A DNA stretch of 34,341 bases from Acidobacteriota bacterium. Lineage in GTDB: Bacteria; Acidobacteriota; Vicinamibacteria; Vicinamibacterales; CAVVIG01. The stretch lies in the NCBI GenBank assembly GCA_025358945.1, contig JANYHS010000099.1, positions 1-34,341 of the forward strand, read 5' to 3'. Position 1 is the first letter of the stretch. Each line of letters starts with the position of its first letter. Made by a program: the position numbers and the translations under genes. The notes beneath the pieces are model-generated. The model was given only the letters and a program-made list of their open reading frames with translations, did no database searches and was not told where the DNA came from. Positions 16,085 through 24,446 of the stretch are shown one piece after another.

Positions 16085-16837
16085 TTATCCGACCGTGTGG
16101 AATTGCCGCTGCTCGACGGCTGCGCTGACGATCGCGTGGACGCGTTCGGCGAGCGCCTTGGCATCGCGTGGCGTCGGCGTATCAATCACCGGCGGCTGGA
16201 TCGGGTCGTGGATGATCAGCGTGACGTCGGCAGGCCGGGTCTCGAGACGCCCTTTCGGCATCGAATCCCGGGTGCCGATCACCGCGATCGGCACAATTGG
16301 CAGCCCCGCCTGGATCGCGAGCAGGAAGCTCCCGGCCTTGAATCGCGCGACATGCCCGGCTGGGCTGCGTGTGCCCTCCGCGTAAATCAGCAGCGACAGC
16401 CCTTCCGACACGAGCGCGCGCCAACGGCGGAGGATGCCGGTCGGATCGGGATGGCGGCGATCAACGAACAGATGACCGCCGCGTCGCAGATGCCACCCGA
16501 GCACCGGAAACTGCGCGAGCGACGCCTTCGCAATGATCCGCAGCTGGTACGGCAGCGACGCAAAGATCACCGGCGTGTCGTAGATGCTCTGGTGGTTGGA
16601 AACGAAGACGTAGGTCGTGCCCGGCGTGATCCGTTCGAGGCCTTCAATGGTGACGCGGACGCCGGTCGTTTTCAGGATCAGCCACGACCACGTCCGCGCG
16701 CAGGCGTGCGCGAAGTAGCCGCGGCGATCGAACAGGCTCGACACCAACGACGGCACGCCGGTGATGATCGTGTAGACGGTAATGGCCGGGATGAGAAAGA
16801 AGACCGTCCGCCACCAGTGATACGGGGGGATGCGCAC
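16085..16837 (-). CDS. 1-acyl-sn-glycerol-3-phosphate acyltransferase (PlsC family)
   Basis: FVSNHQSIYDTPVIFASLP (NHxxxxD) and IYAEGTRSPAGHVARFKAGSFLLAIQAGLPIVPIAVIGTRDSMPKG. Confidence 0.93.
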   Translation of the reverse strand: MRIPPYHWWRTVFFLIPAITVYTIITGVPSLVSSLFDRRGYFAHACARTWSWLILKTTGVRVTIEGLERITPGTTYVFVSNHQSIYDTPVIFASLPYQLRIIAKASLAQFPVLGWHLRRGGHLFVDRRHPDPTGILRRWRALVSEGLSLLIYAEGTRSPAGHVARFKAGSFLLAIQAGLPIVPIAVIGTRDSMPKGRLETRPADVTLIIHDPIQPPVIDTPTPRDAKALAERVHAIVSAAVEQRQFHTVG

Positions 16838-16894
16838 TGTCCGCTCATTGTAGATGAGCGACCGCTCTTCTGGGGGGAGCAGAATGCGCCACTC

Positions 16895-18844
16895 TCAGCG
16901 ACGAGGTTCGACCACGGGGAACGCGGCGTCGAAGGCGTCGAGAAACGAGAAGAGTTTAGTGAGTTGGCTGGCGTCGCCACTCACCGTGACCGCCCCGGAT
17001 TGCATGGCGTTGGCCAGGGTGCGCTGGCCCAGCACAATGGCCTCCAGCGCGGGACGAGTCAGTATGACAGTCGCGTTGGCGTCGGGCTTGCTGCGGTCGA
17101 GCGTCGTGGTCAGCGCACCGTGACCGAGATTGGATACCAGCGACTCCTGTGTATCCGCAAAGCGCCAGTTGATGACGATGCGCGCGGCTCCGGCGCGGGG
17201 GCCGTTGACGCGGGTCCCGAGGTATTCGAACACCAGACTGAGCGGCATGGCGTGCAGCATGTCAGGGCCGACGCCAGGGGACGGACGAGGCGCGGGCGCG
17301 GTGGTGTTCCGCAATTCCTGCGCGCCCAGCAGGTAGGCATTGCGCCACGTGGCCGATTCGGCCTGATAGCCGAGTTGTTCAAAGGCGTCAGCGGCGAGAG
17401 TGCGTGCTTCGGTGTTGGCGGGGTCGGCGAACACCACTTGATCCATCACCTGAGCGACCCAGCGGAAGTTGCCGGCGTTGAAGTCTTCACGGGCGCGTTT
17501 GACGACCGCCGCTGCCCCGCCCATGTATTCGATGTACTTCTTCGCGCCGTCAGCCGGGGGCAGTACGTTCAGCGTGGCCGGATTGCCGTCGTACCAGCCG
17601 AGATACTTCTGGTAGACGGCCTTCGCGTCGTGCGACAGCGTGCCGTAGTAACCGCGGGCTGACCATTCGTTTTCCATCCCAGGCGGCATCGTCATCGCCT
17701 CGGCGATCTCGGCCGGACCAAACCCCTGATTCATCATGCGTACGGACTGGTCGTGCACGTACTTGTACAGGTCCCTGTGCACCTGCAGGCGTTCGACGAC
17801 GCGGCTGTTGTCCCAGACCGGCCAGTGGTGCTGGGCGATCAGCACCTGCACGTCGGCGCCGAAGCGTGTGAGCGCGTCGTTGATGTAGTGCGACCAGCCG
17901 TTGGCGTCGCGCACTTCGGTACCGCGCAGCGGCAGGAGGTTGTGCAGATTGTGCGTCACGTTCTCGGCCATGTCGAGCACGTGAGATTGCGGCAGATACA
18001 GATGCATTTCGGCCGGCGCTTCGGACTTCGGCGCCAACTGGAAGACGATGGTGACGCCATCGATGACGCGGGTTTCGATGGGCTGCTCGATCGTATCGGT
18101 CGGGGCGAAGAGCCCTCCGCCGCCACGGCCGCCCATGTCCATCTTGCCGAGACCGGCGTCGATGTTGCCGCGATCGTTGCGCGGAAGGGGTATACCGAAC
18201 TGATACTGCGCACGGCGCGCCATCGCGTTGCCGCCGGTGACTGATTCCGAAACCACCGCCTCCATGAAACCGGCGGGGGCGATTACCCTGGTCGCCCCAG
18301 AGGCCACATCTTCTTCACGGACCACGCCCCGGGCTCCGCCGTAATGATCGGCGTGGCTGTGGGTATAGATGATGGCCTTGACCGGCTTGCGCGGACGCTG
18401 CGCGAAATACAGCTCCAGGGCGTCACGGGCCACGTCGGCGCTGTAGAGCGTGTCGATGACGATGAGGCCGGTGGCGCCTTCGACGATCGTCATGTTGGCG
18501 AGCGAGAGACCGCGCAACTGATAGATGCCGTCGGTGACCTTGAACAGACCGTGGATGGCGTTGAGCTGGGCCTGCCGCCAGAGGCTCGGGTTGACCGTGG
18601 GCGGAGCATCCTGCTTCAGGAAACCGTACAGAGCAAGGTCCGCGGCGTTGTTTCTGGTGGCGATGAAACCGCGGGTGGCGTCCTCAAAATCCTGACGGTC
18701 GGCGAAGGGGAGCTGCGAGAGGACGGCGCGATTGGCGGCGGCGACGGACGGCTCAGCGGGTTTGGGAGTCGGACCCTGGGCGTCGAGGGCGCGGACATTG
18801 AACAGCAGCAGAAACGGGAGCAGTAATCTTGAGACAGTACGCAT
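16895..18844 (-). CDS. Alkyl/aryl-sulfatase-like metallo-beta-lactamase-fold hydrolase (SdsA1/BDS1 type) with SCP2-like C-terminus
   Basis: N-terminal signal sequence; IYTHSHADHYGGARGVV; HNLLPLRGTEVRDANGWSHYINDALTRFGADVQVLIAQHHWPVWD. Confidence 0.88.
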   Translation of the reverse strand: MRTVSRLLLPFLLLFNVRALDAQGPTPKPAEPSVAAANRAVLSQLPFADRQDFEDATRGFIATRNNAADLALYGFLKQDAPPTVNPSLWRQAQLNAIHGLFKVTDGIYQLRGLSLANMTIVEGATGLIVIDTLYSADVARDALELYFAQRPRKPVKAIIYTHSHADHYGGARGVVREEDVASGATRVIAPAGFMEAVVSESVTGGNAMARRAQYQFGIPLPRNDRGNIDAGLGKMDMGGRGGGGLFAPTDTIEQPIETRVIDGVTIVFQLAPKSEAPAEMHLYLPQSHVLDMAENVTHNLHNLLPLRGTEVRDANGWSHYINDALTRFGADVQVLIAQHHWPVWDNSRVVERLQVHRDLYKYVHDQSVRMMNQGFGPAEIAEAMTMPPGMENEWSARGYYGTLSHDAKAVYQKYLGWYDGNPATLNVLPPADGAKKYIEYMGGAAAVVKRAREDFNAGNFRWVAQVMDQVVFADPANTEARTLAADAFEQLGYQAESATWRNAYLLGAQELRNTTAPAPRPSPGVGPDMLHAMPLSLVFEYLGTRVNGPRAGAARIVINWRFADTQESLVSNLGHGALTTTLDRSKPDANATVILTRPALEAIVLGQRTLANAMQSGAVTVSGDASQLTKLFSFLDAFDAAFPVVEPRR

Positions 18845-18852
18845 TCGAACCC

Positions 18853-19197
18853 TCAGCCCGCAAGATGCGCACGGCGCGCGGCGAGGGCGAAATGGTCGAA
18901 GTACTTCTGCAGCGACGGACCGGTTGAGCCGTACTCGTTCGACCCCGCGAAAAAGTCGACCACCACTTCGCGCGCGCGCGCGATTTCCCGCAGACGCGCG
19001 ACCGACCCTCGGTGCTGCGGGTCGTCCAGCATCAGGTCAAACAACTCGAGCCCCCGGTACAGCGCGGCTTGGGCCGTCTCAGGATTCTTCGTTGACCACG
19101 TGATCGCCCGGCTGATTTCACTGCCGATGTTGCCGAGCTGCTCCGCGAGCGACAGAGCCCGCCATCGACCGATGTCGCAATGCTGCCGCTCCGTCAT
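18853..19197 (-). CDS. Small helical hypothetical protein, overlaps and follows the DUF5674-like gene
   Basis: RWRALSLAEQLGNIGSEISRAITW...ALYRGLELFDLMLDDP...LREIARAREVVVDFFAGSNEYGSTGPSLQKYFDHFALAAR; ATGA overlap with 19194-19541. Confidence 0.75.
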   Translation of the reverse strand: MTERQHCDIGRWRALSLAEQLGNIGSEISRAITWSTKNPETAQAALYRGLELFDLMLDDPQHRGSVARLREIARAREVVVDFFAGSNEYGSTGPSLQKYFDHFALAARRAHLAG

Positions 19198-19541
19198 CGA
19201 CGCACGACCCTGGCGATCAGGCTGGCGATCGCGGCGCGGGTCGCTGGATCATCGACACCGCGCGACCGGTTTCCGAACGACGGCCGGAGATTAATCATGG
19301 AATCGAATTCCAGCCAGTCCTCTCCTACGACATCCGGGTAGAGATTGATGCCCCAGAGACTCGGCTGCATCGACCCGTCAGCCAGCAGGCTGGCTTCCTG
19401 ATCGGCGTGCAGGTCGGCATCGATCAGCAGAATACCGCGCTCGAGGTCGACGACGCCCTTGATCATGTCGCCAAACCGCGCCTGGGCGAGCACACGGATT
19501 TCGTCCAGCGAGATCGTGTCCGGCGCGACCACTCGTCTCAT
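19194..19541 (-). CDS. DUF5674-like protein
   Basis: ARFGDMIKGVVDLERGILLIDADLHADQEASLLADGSMQPSLWGINLYPDVVGEDWLEFDSMINLRPSFGNRSRGVDD; family assigned from memory. Confidence 0.7.
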   Translation of the reverse strand: MRRVVAPDTISLDEIRVLAQARFGDMIKGVVDLERGILLIDADLHADQEASLLADGSMQPSLWGINLYPDVVGEDWLEFDSMINLRPSFGNRSRGVDDPATRAAIASLIARVVRR

Positions 19542-19569
19542 CGTCTGCGTGATTATACGGGCGAGACTG

Positions 19570-20886
19570 CTAGTGGTGCGAAATCCGGATGCCGAGGTCG
19601 TTGGCCGGTGTTGGCGCGCCTGGCGTCTGCTGCGGGAACGCCGACCTCACCGGCAGTTGCCCGCCATCGTCTCGCAGATTCCGGCCGAAGCTGTAGACCA
19701 CGTATCCCCGCTCCTCCACCACGAAGCGCAGCGGTTTGCCCGAGAACGGATCGATCGGCACCGCATCCAGATACGACGGCGCCACATCGTCGACTCGTGA
19801 CGGCAGCGCATCGCGGTGGGCCAGGCGGTACTGCTCGACAGCCACGACGACGCGCGCGCATCGGATCAGCGCGAGGTCGGTTGCCACGCCGGCCATCACG
19901 TTGGCATCGATCAGGCGGGAACTCCCCCATGTCGGCGAGTCCGAGACGTACGCAGATCGCGGCGGGTTCATACGTTCGGGCCACGGTCGGGCGGCGTTGT
20001 CGATCAGCGCGCTGAGTGTGTCGACGCGTTCGTTCAGCCTCGCCATCATCCATGGCCGCATCAGGGCCGCCGATCCGGCCATCGATTGAACCCGGCCCGC
20101 ATTCAGGAGTTCGAAGCCCTGGTAATTGCCCGTATCCATGATCGAGGCGCGCGATCGCAGTAAGTGCGTCTTGATGCGGTCGTCGCGATCCATCTCGCGC
20201 AGACCCGAGGCGATCTTGGACAGCGCCTCCGCAGCTGGATGCGACCGGTTCACGATCAGCCTGAGTGTGTCCGCAACGCCCGACACGCTGAGTCCGTTGA
20301 TGCCGCTCTGGCTGAAGTCCAGTACCCGCTGAAGACGAAGTTCGGCGAACAAGGAGTTGGATGCCGCGTTGCCCCGACCGTCGAGGGCCTGCAGACGCGT
20401 CCGCAGCGGCGCGACGCGCATCAACGTCATCATGTCCCCGAGTCCGAATCGCGCGAAGAAGCCGGACCCGAAGCCTTCGAACGCGAGCGGCGCGGCCCGA
20501 TCCATCAGACCGAGCGCTTCCTGCTCGCGCCCGACGCGGGCTCGCAAGTCCGCCACGAGATCGTCAGGCCATGTGTCGCTCCACATCGCGTCGGTCACGC
20601 GGGCGCGGAGCCGCGAGCGCTGCTCTTCATCCCACTCCACACCCACCAGCGTCGCCGCCGCACGGTAGTACCGCGCCGCATCAGCGGACTCGCCATGCAG
20701 GATCACGAAGGGTTGGAGGTCTTGCGTGATAACGGGTTCGTGGCGCTCGCGCATCTTCGCGATTGACGCCGCGAGGCGGCGCGTCTGCCTGTAGTCCCAG
20801 GCCTCGAGACACACGAGCGGCAGCAGCAAGACGAATGCGACCACGGACCATTTGAGGAAACGCGGTCGCACGAGCGGTGTCGTCAC
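19570..20886 (-). CDS. Membrane-anchored hypothetical protein (third gene of the ECF-sigma operon)
   Basis: N-terminal TM FLKWSVVAFVLLLPLVCLEAW; C-terminal VDDVAPSYLDAVPIDPFSGKPLRFVVEERGYVVYSFGRN; ATGA overlap with the upstream gene. Confidence 0.8.
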   Translation of the reverse strand: MTTPLVRPRFLKWSVVAFVLLLPLVCLEAWDYRQTRRLAASIAKMRERHEPVITQDLQPFVILHGESADAARYYRAAATLVGVEWDEEQRSRLRARVTDAMWSDTWPDDLVADLRARVGREQEALGLMDRAAPLAFEGFGSGFFARFGLGDMMTLMRVAPLRTRLQALDGRGNAASNSLFAELRLQRVLDFSQSGINGLSVSGVADTLRLIVNRSHPAAEALSKIASGLREMDRDDRIKTHLLRSRASIMDTGNYQGFELLNAGRVQSMAGSAALMRPWMMARLNERVDTLSALIDNAARPWPERMNPPRSAYVSDSPTWGSSRLIDANVMAGVATDLALIRCARVVVAVEQYRLAHRDALPSRVDDVAPSYLDAVPIDPFSGKPLRFVVEERGYVVYSFGRNLRDDGGQLPVRSAFPQQTPGAPTPANDLGIRISHH

Positions 20887-21179
20887 GGCTGGTTCTCCAG
20901 GTGCAAGTCGATGGTTTCTTCAGAGTCGGTGACCGGAAACTGCGCGAACAACCGCGCGCGATCGTTCGCGGCGAGCCAGTAGAAGATCGTCGCGAGGAGC
21001 AGCGCGGCCACGGCGGGAAGCCACGCGAGGGAGGATCCGCCGCTCGGCTGAAGCCTTCGCGCTACGGATCCTGCGTCGGCGACACGTCCTGCATCGACGA
21101 CACGCGCGCGGAGCGCATCCGGTGGACTCACCGGTCGATACGCGCGCAGACGGGTCTCGAGATCCTGGTCGTCCATCAC
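20883..21179 (-). CDS. Small single-TM protein, candidate anti-sigma factor
   Basis: DDQDLETRLRAYRPVSPPDALRARVV ... TM LAWLPAVAALLLATIFYWLA; starts immediately after the ECF sigma stop. Confidence 0.7.
   Translation of the reverse strand: MMDDQDLETRLRAYRPVSPPDALRARVVDAGRVADAGSVARRLQPSGGSSLAWLPAVAALLLATIFYWLAANDRARLFAQFPVTDSEETIDLHLENQP
21033..21071. repeat. 39-bp word element with 7-bp inverted ends (GGATCCG...CGGATCC) inside the anti-sigma-like gene
   Basis: Minus strand GGATCCGTAGCGCGAAGGCTTCAGCCGAGCGGCGGATCC, encoding GSVARRLQPSGGS; core matches 15763-15815. Confidence 0.88.
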
Positions 21180-21180
21180 A

Positions 21181-21681
21181 TCAGCCCAACTGCTCGCGCA
21201 TTTTGTCTATGGCGTATCGATACCGGCTGGCCACGGTGTTGATCGACTCGCCGCTGACGTTCGCGATCTCCTGAAACGTCCACCCTTCGAACACCTTCAA
21301 GTGGATCACCTCTCGCTGCTCAGCCGGTAGCGCGCGCATTGCCTGCTCGATTGCGATCCGCTCGTCCGACCGATCCGGCCGGTCCCGATCGGCCACCGCT
21401 TCGAGCAACGGCGCATCGCTGGCGCTCAACACATTCGGCCGCCTCTGCCGGAGCGTGCTGTAACACGCATTGCGAACCGCGCCCCGCAGATACCGCTCCT
21501 CATCGTCCATCGCGCTGCCGGCTCCACCGAGCAGCGCGACAAACACCTGTTGCACCGCATCCGCCGCGCCGGCAGGATCCGCGAGGATCATCAGGGCGTA
21601 GCGATACAAGACGCCGGAAAACCGGTCGTAGAGGCGGCCGATTCGCTCGGCCGCCGCGGCGTCTGCCGGCCGGCGTCTCAT
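21181..21681 (-). CDS. ECF (sigma-70 family) RNA polymerase sigma factor
   Basis: LYDRFSGVLYRYALMILADPAGAADAVQQVFVALL...LPAEQREVIHLKVFEGWTFQEIANVSGESINTVASRYRYAIDKMRE. Confidence 0.93.
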   Translation of the reverse strand: MRRRPADAAAAERIGRLYDRFSGVLYRYALMILADPAGAADAVQQVFVALLGGAGSAMDDEERYLRGAVRNACYSTLRQRRPNVLSASDAPLLEAVADRDRPDRSDERIAIEQAMRALPAEQREVIHLKVFEGWTFQEIANVSGESINTVASRYRYAIDKMREQLG

Positions 21682-21764
21682 CGCGTCATTCTAAAGACGC
21701 GCCAGCACGATACTTTTGTCTAAACGAGGTGGGAACAACTCGCCACCGCGGTGGAGAGCTTCCT

Positions 21765-22838
21765 TTACGTTTGCTGCGGCAGGATCGGCGCCGCTGGTGC
21801 GGCCACCCTCGCGCGTTCAGGCGCGGGCGCGGCCGGTGAGGTCGCGTGCGTCCCGGTGCTGGCTTCGATGTAGCGGCCGAAGATCATCTTCCCCGCCGTC
21901 GTCTGCAGCACGCTGGTAACGACGATGTCGATGGTCTTGCTGATCATCTTGCGGGCGTTGTCGACCACCACCATCGTGCCGTCGTCGAGGTACGCGACAC
22001 CCTGGTTGTATTCCTTGCCTTCTTTCAGGATGAAGACCTTCATGACTTCGCCGGGCAGCACCACCGGCTTGAGCGAGTTCGCGAGCTCGTTGACGTTCAG
22101 CACGTCGACGCCGCGCAGCTGCGCGACCTTGTTCAGGTTGAAGTCGTTGGTGACGATCTTTCCCTGCAGCAATCGCGCGAGTTCGATCAGCTTCAGATCG
22201 ACTTCCTTCACCTCGGGGAAATCGGTGTCTGAGATGACGACTTCGATGCCCGACATCTTCTGGATCTTCTGCAGGATGTCGAGGCCTCGGCGGCCGCGGT
22301 TCCGCTTCATCGAGTCGGCGGAATCGGCGACGAGCTGGAGTTCTTTGAGCACGAACTGCGGAATCACCAGCGTGCCATCAACGAAGCCGGTCTCGCAGAC
22401 GTCACAGATGCGGCCGTCGATGATGACGCTGGTGTCGAGGATCTTGTAGCGGCGCTGCGGCCCGGCCGCGCGGAACAGGCTGACCAGCCGCGCCGGCTCC
22501 AGCCATTCACCCTGCTTGCCGCCCAGCACGAGGCCGAGATAGGGCAGCACGATCAGGACGAAACTGTGCAGGAATTCCACGCGCCTATCGCCGTTGTCCG
22601 CCCAGAAGAGGCCGGTGGTGATCAGGTGCGCGATGCCGAGACCGATGGCGCAGCCGATGAGCGCGCCGAAAATCTTGGTGACCTCGGTTTCACGCAGGCG
22701 GGCTTCGAGCAGGACGACGAGCGCGGCCAGGGCGAGCCCGAACACAATGTTGGCGGGCAGGCCAACGGAAAGCGGCTGAAGAAGCGCGGCGGCGTACGCC
22801 ACCACCCCGACGAACATCACACGTGCGAGCACAGCCAT
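21765..22838 (-). CDS. PIN/TRAM domain membrane protein (YacL family)
   Basis: N-terminal TM helices; ILDTSVIIDGRICDVCETGFVDGTLVIPQFVLKELQ...; TRAM-like VAYLDDGTMVVVDNARKMISKTIDIVVTSVLQTTAGKMIFG. Confidence 0.92.
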   Translation of the reverse strand: MAVLARVMFVGVVAYAAALLQPLSVGLPANIVFGLALAALVVLLEARLRETEVTKIFGALIGCAIGLGIAHLITTGLFWADNGDRRVEFLHSFVLIVLPYLGLVLGGKQGEWLEPARLVSLFRAAGPQRRYKILDTSVIIDGRICDVCETGFVDGTLVIPQFVLKELQLVADSADSMKRNRGRRGLDILQKIQKMSGIEVVISDTDFPEVKEVDLKLIELARLLQGKIVTNDFNLNKVAQLRGVDVLNVNELANSLKPVVLPGEVMKVFILKEGKEYNQGVAYLDDGTMVVVDNARKMISKTIDIVVTSVLQTTAGKMIFGRYIEASTGTHATSPAAPAPERARVAAPAAPILPQQT

Positions 22839-22877
22839 TGGGGCAACCCCCGGTTTTATGAATAGGCCGCTGCTAGT

Positions 22878-22910
22878 AAGAATAAAGAAAGGGGCTGCGG
22901 CAAGAGCCCC
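22878..22910 (-). terminator. Rho-independent terminator downstream of radA
   Basis: Minus strand GGGGCT-CTTGCCGC-AGCCCC-TTTCTTTATTCTT. Confidence 0.7.
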
Positions 22911-22976
22911 GCCGGAAACATATCACCAATTGTCACGATGCGCGCAGCCCGCGTCGCCAGGGCTTCGGCGCGCAAG

Positions 22977-24368
22977 TCACGCGTTCAGCAGCGCGTCGAG
23001 GGCTTCCCCCACCGTCCGCACACCGACCAGCTCGCATTCCCCCGCCAGCTGACCGCGGTCGGCCGGATCGATATTCGCCGCAGGCATGATGCAGCGACGG
23101 AATCCCATCTGCGCCGCTTCACGAATGCGAAGCGGAGCCTGAGAAATGCCGCGCACTTCGCCGGCAAGACCGACTTCGCCGAACATCGCTGTCGTGGGAG
23201 GGATCACGCGATTGCGAACGCTGGACGCGATCGCCGCGAGCACGGCGAGATCGGATGCGGGCTCGTCCACCGTCATCCCTCCCGCGATATTCACGAACAC
23301 ATCGTCGCCAATCAGATTGAGGCCGGCGCGTTTCTCGAGCACGGCCAGCAGCAGCGTGAGGCGTTGCTGATCGATCCCGCTCGCCATGCGCCGCGCGTTG
23401 CCGTAGGTGCTGGAGCTGACCAGCGCCTGCACCTCGACCAGAATCGGCCGCGACCCTTCAACCGAGCACAGCACCGCGGATCCCGGCGCGTTCGTCGGCC
23501 GCTCGGCAAGAAACATCTTCGACGGGTTCGGCACCGGACGCAGGCCTGTGGACGTCATCTCGAACACGCCCAGTTCGCTCGCCGCGCCGAACCGATTCTT
23601 CACCGCGCGGACGACGCGATGGGAATGATGCCGCTCGCCTTCGAAATACAGCACCGTATCGACGACGTGCTCGAGCGCTTTCGGGCCGGCGAGGCTGCCG
23701 TCTTTCGTGATGTGGCCGACGAGGAACGTCGGGATGTTGTGTCCCTTCGCCGTGAACAACAGCTGGGTCGCCGCCTCGCGCACCTGACCGATGCTGCCGG
23801 GCGCCGACTGAAACTTCAGCGAGAACACCGTCTGCACGGAATCGACGATGACCAGCGCAGGTTTGATGCGCGCGATCTCTTCGAGAATCCGCTCGAGACA
23901 GGTTTCCGCCAGCAGGTAGAGCGGCGCCTTGCCGACATTCAGCCGCTCGCCGCGCGATTTGATCTGGTGCTCCGATTCCTCACCCGAGCTGTAGAGCACC
24001 GGGCCGATCGTCCGCGCCATATTCGCCGCGGCCTGGAGCAGCAGCGTTGACTTGCCGATGCCCGGCTCGCCGCCGAGCAGGATCAACGATCCGGGCACGA
24101 CGCCGCCACCGAGCACGCGATCGAACTCGTCGATGCCGGTCGTGAGGCGCGCGTAGTTTTCAATCGCGATGTCCGCGTACAGTTGCGCGGCCCCGTTCGC
24201 GCCAGTCAGCGCGTATCGGTGCGGTCCCGCCGCGCCGCCGGCGACTTCCACCTGCGGACGTTCTTCGACAAGCGAGTTCCACGCGCCGCAATCCGCGCAG
24301 CGGCCCAGCCATTTCGGCGACTGCGAGCCGCACTCCTGACAGACGAAGACGGTCTTAGGTGCCTTCAT
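22977..24368 (-). CDS. radA: DNA repair protein RadA
   Basis: FVCQECGSQSPKWLGRCADCGAWNSLVEE; Walker A LLGGEPGIGKSTLLLQAA; C-terminal Lon-like domain. Confidence 0.97.
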   Translation of the reverse strand: MKAPKTVFVCQECGSQSPKWLGRCADCGAWNSLVEERPQVEVAGGAAGPHRYALTGANGAAQLYADIAIENYARLTTGIDEFDRVLGGGVVPGSLILLGGEPGIGKSTLLLQAAANMARTIGPVLYSSGEESEHQIKSRGERLNVGKAPLYLLAETCLERILEEIARIKPALVIVDSVQTVFSLKFQSAPGSIGQVREAATQLLFTAKGHNIPTFLVGHITKDGSLAGPKALEHVVDTVLYFEGERHHSHRVVRAVKNRFGAASELGVFEMTSTGLRPVPNPSKMFLAERPTNAPGSAVLCSVEGSRPILVEVQALVSSSTYGNARRMASGIDQQRLTLLLAVLEKRAGLNLIGDDVFVNIAGGMTVDEPASDLAVLAAIASSVRNRVIPPTTAMFGEVGLAGEVRGISQAPLRIREAAQMGFRRCIMPAANIDPADRGQLAGECELVGVRTVGEALDALLNA

Positions 24369-24370
24369 AA

Positions 24371-24446
24371 GGTCGCGTGGGTCGCGTGGGTCGCGTGGGT
24401 CGCGTGGGTCACCGACTTGACCTACCAGACCTACTGGACCTACGTG
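24371..24446. repeat. Tandem 9-mer GGTCGCGTG (4 copies) plus inverted GACCTAC words between radA and alr
   Basis: GGTCGCGTGGGTCGCGTGGGTCGCGTGGGTCGCGTGGGTCACCGACTTGACCTACCAGACCTACTGGACCTACGTGG. Confidence 0.92.

Noticed and set aside
16082-17662. 526-aa plus-strand ORF opposite plsC and the alkylsulfatase
   Set aside because: Crosses two well-supported minus-strand genes; no recognisable domain.
24371-24411. CRISPR-like short tandem repeat
   Set aside because: Units are contiguous 9-mers without spacers, so it is a tandem/word array, not a CRISPR.
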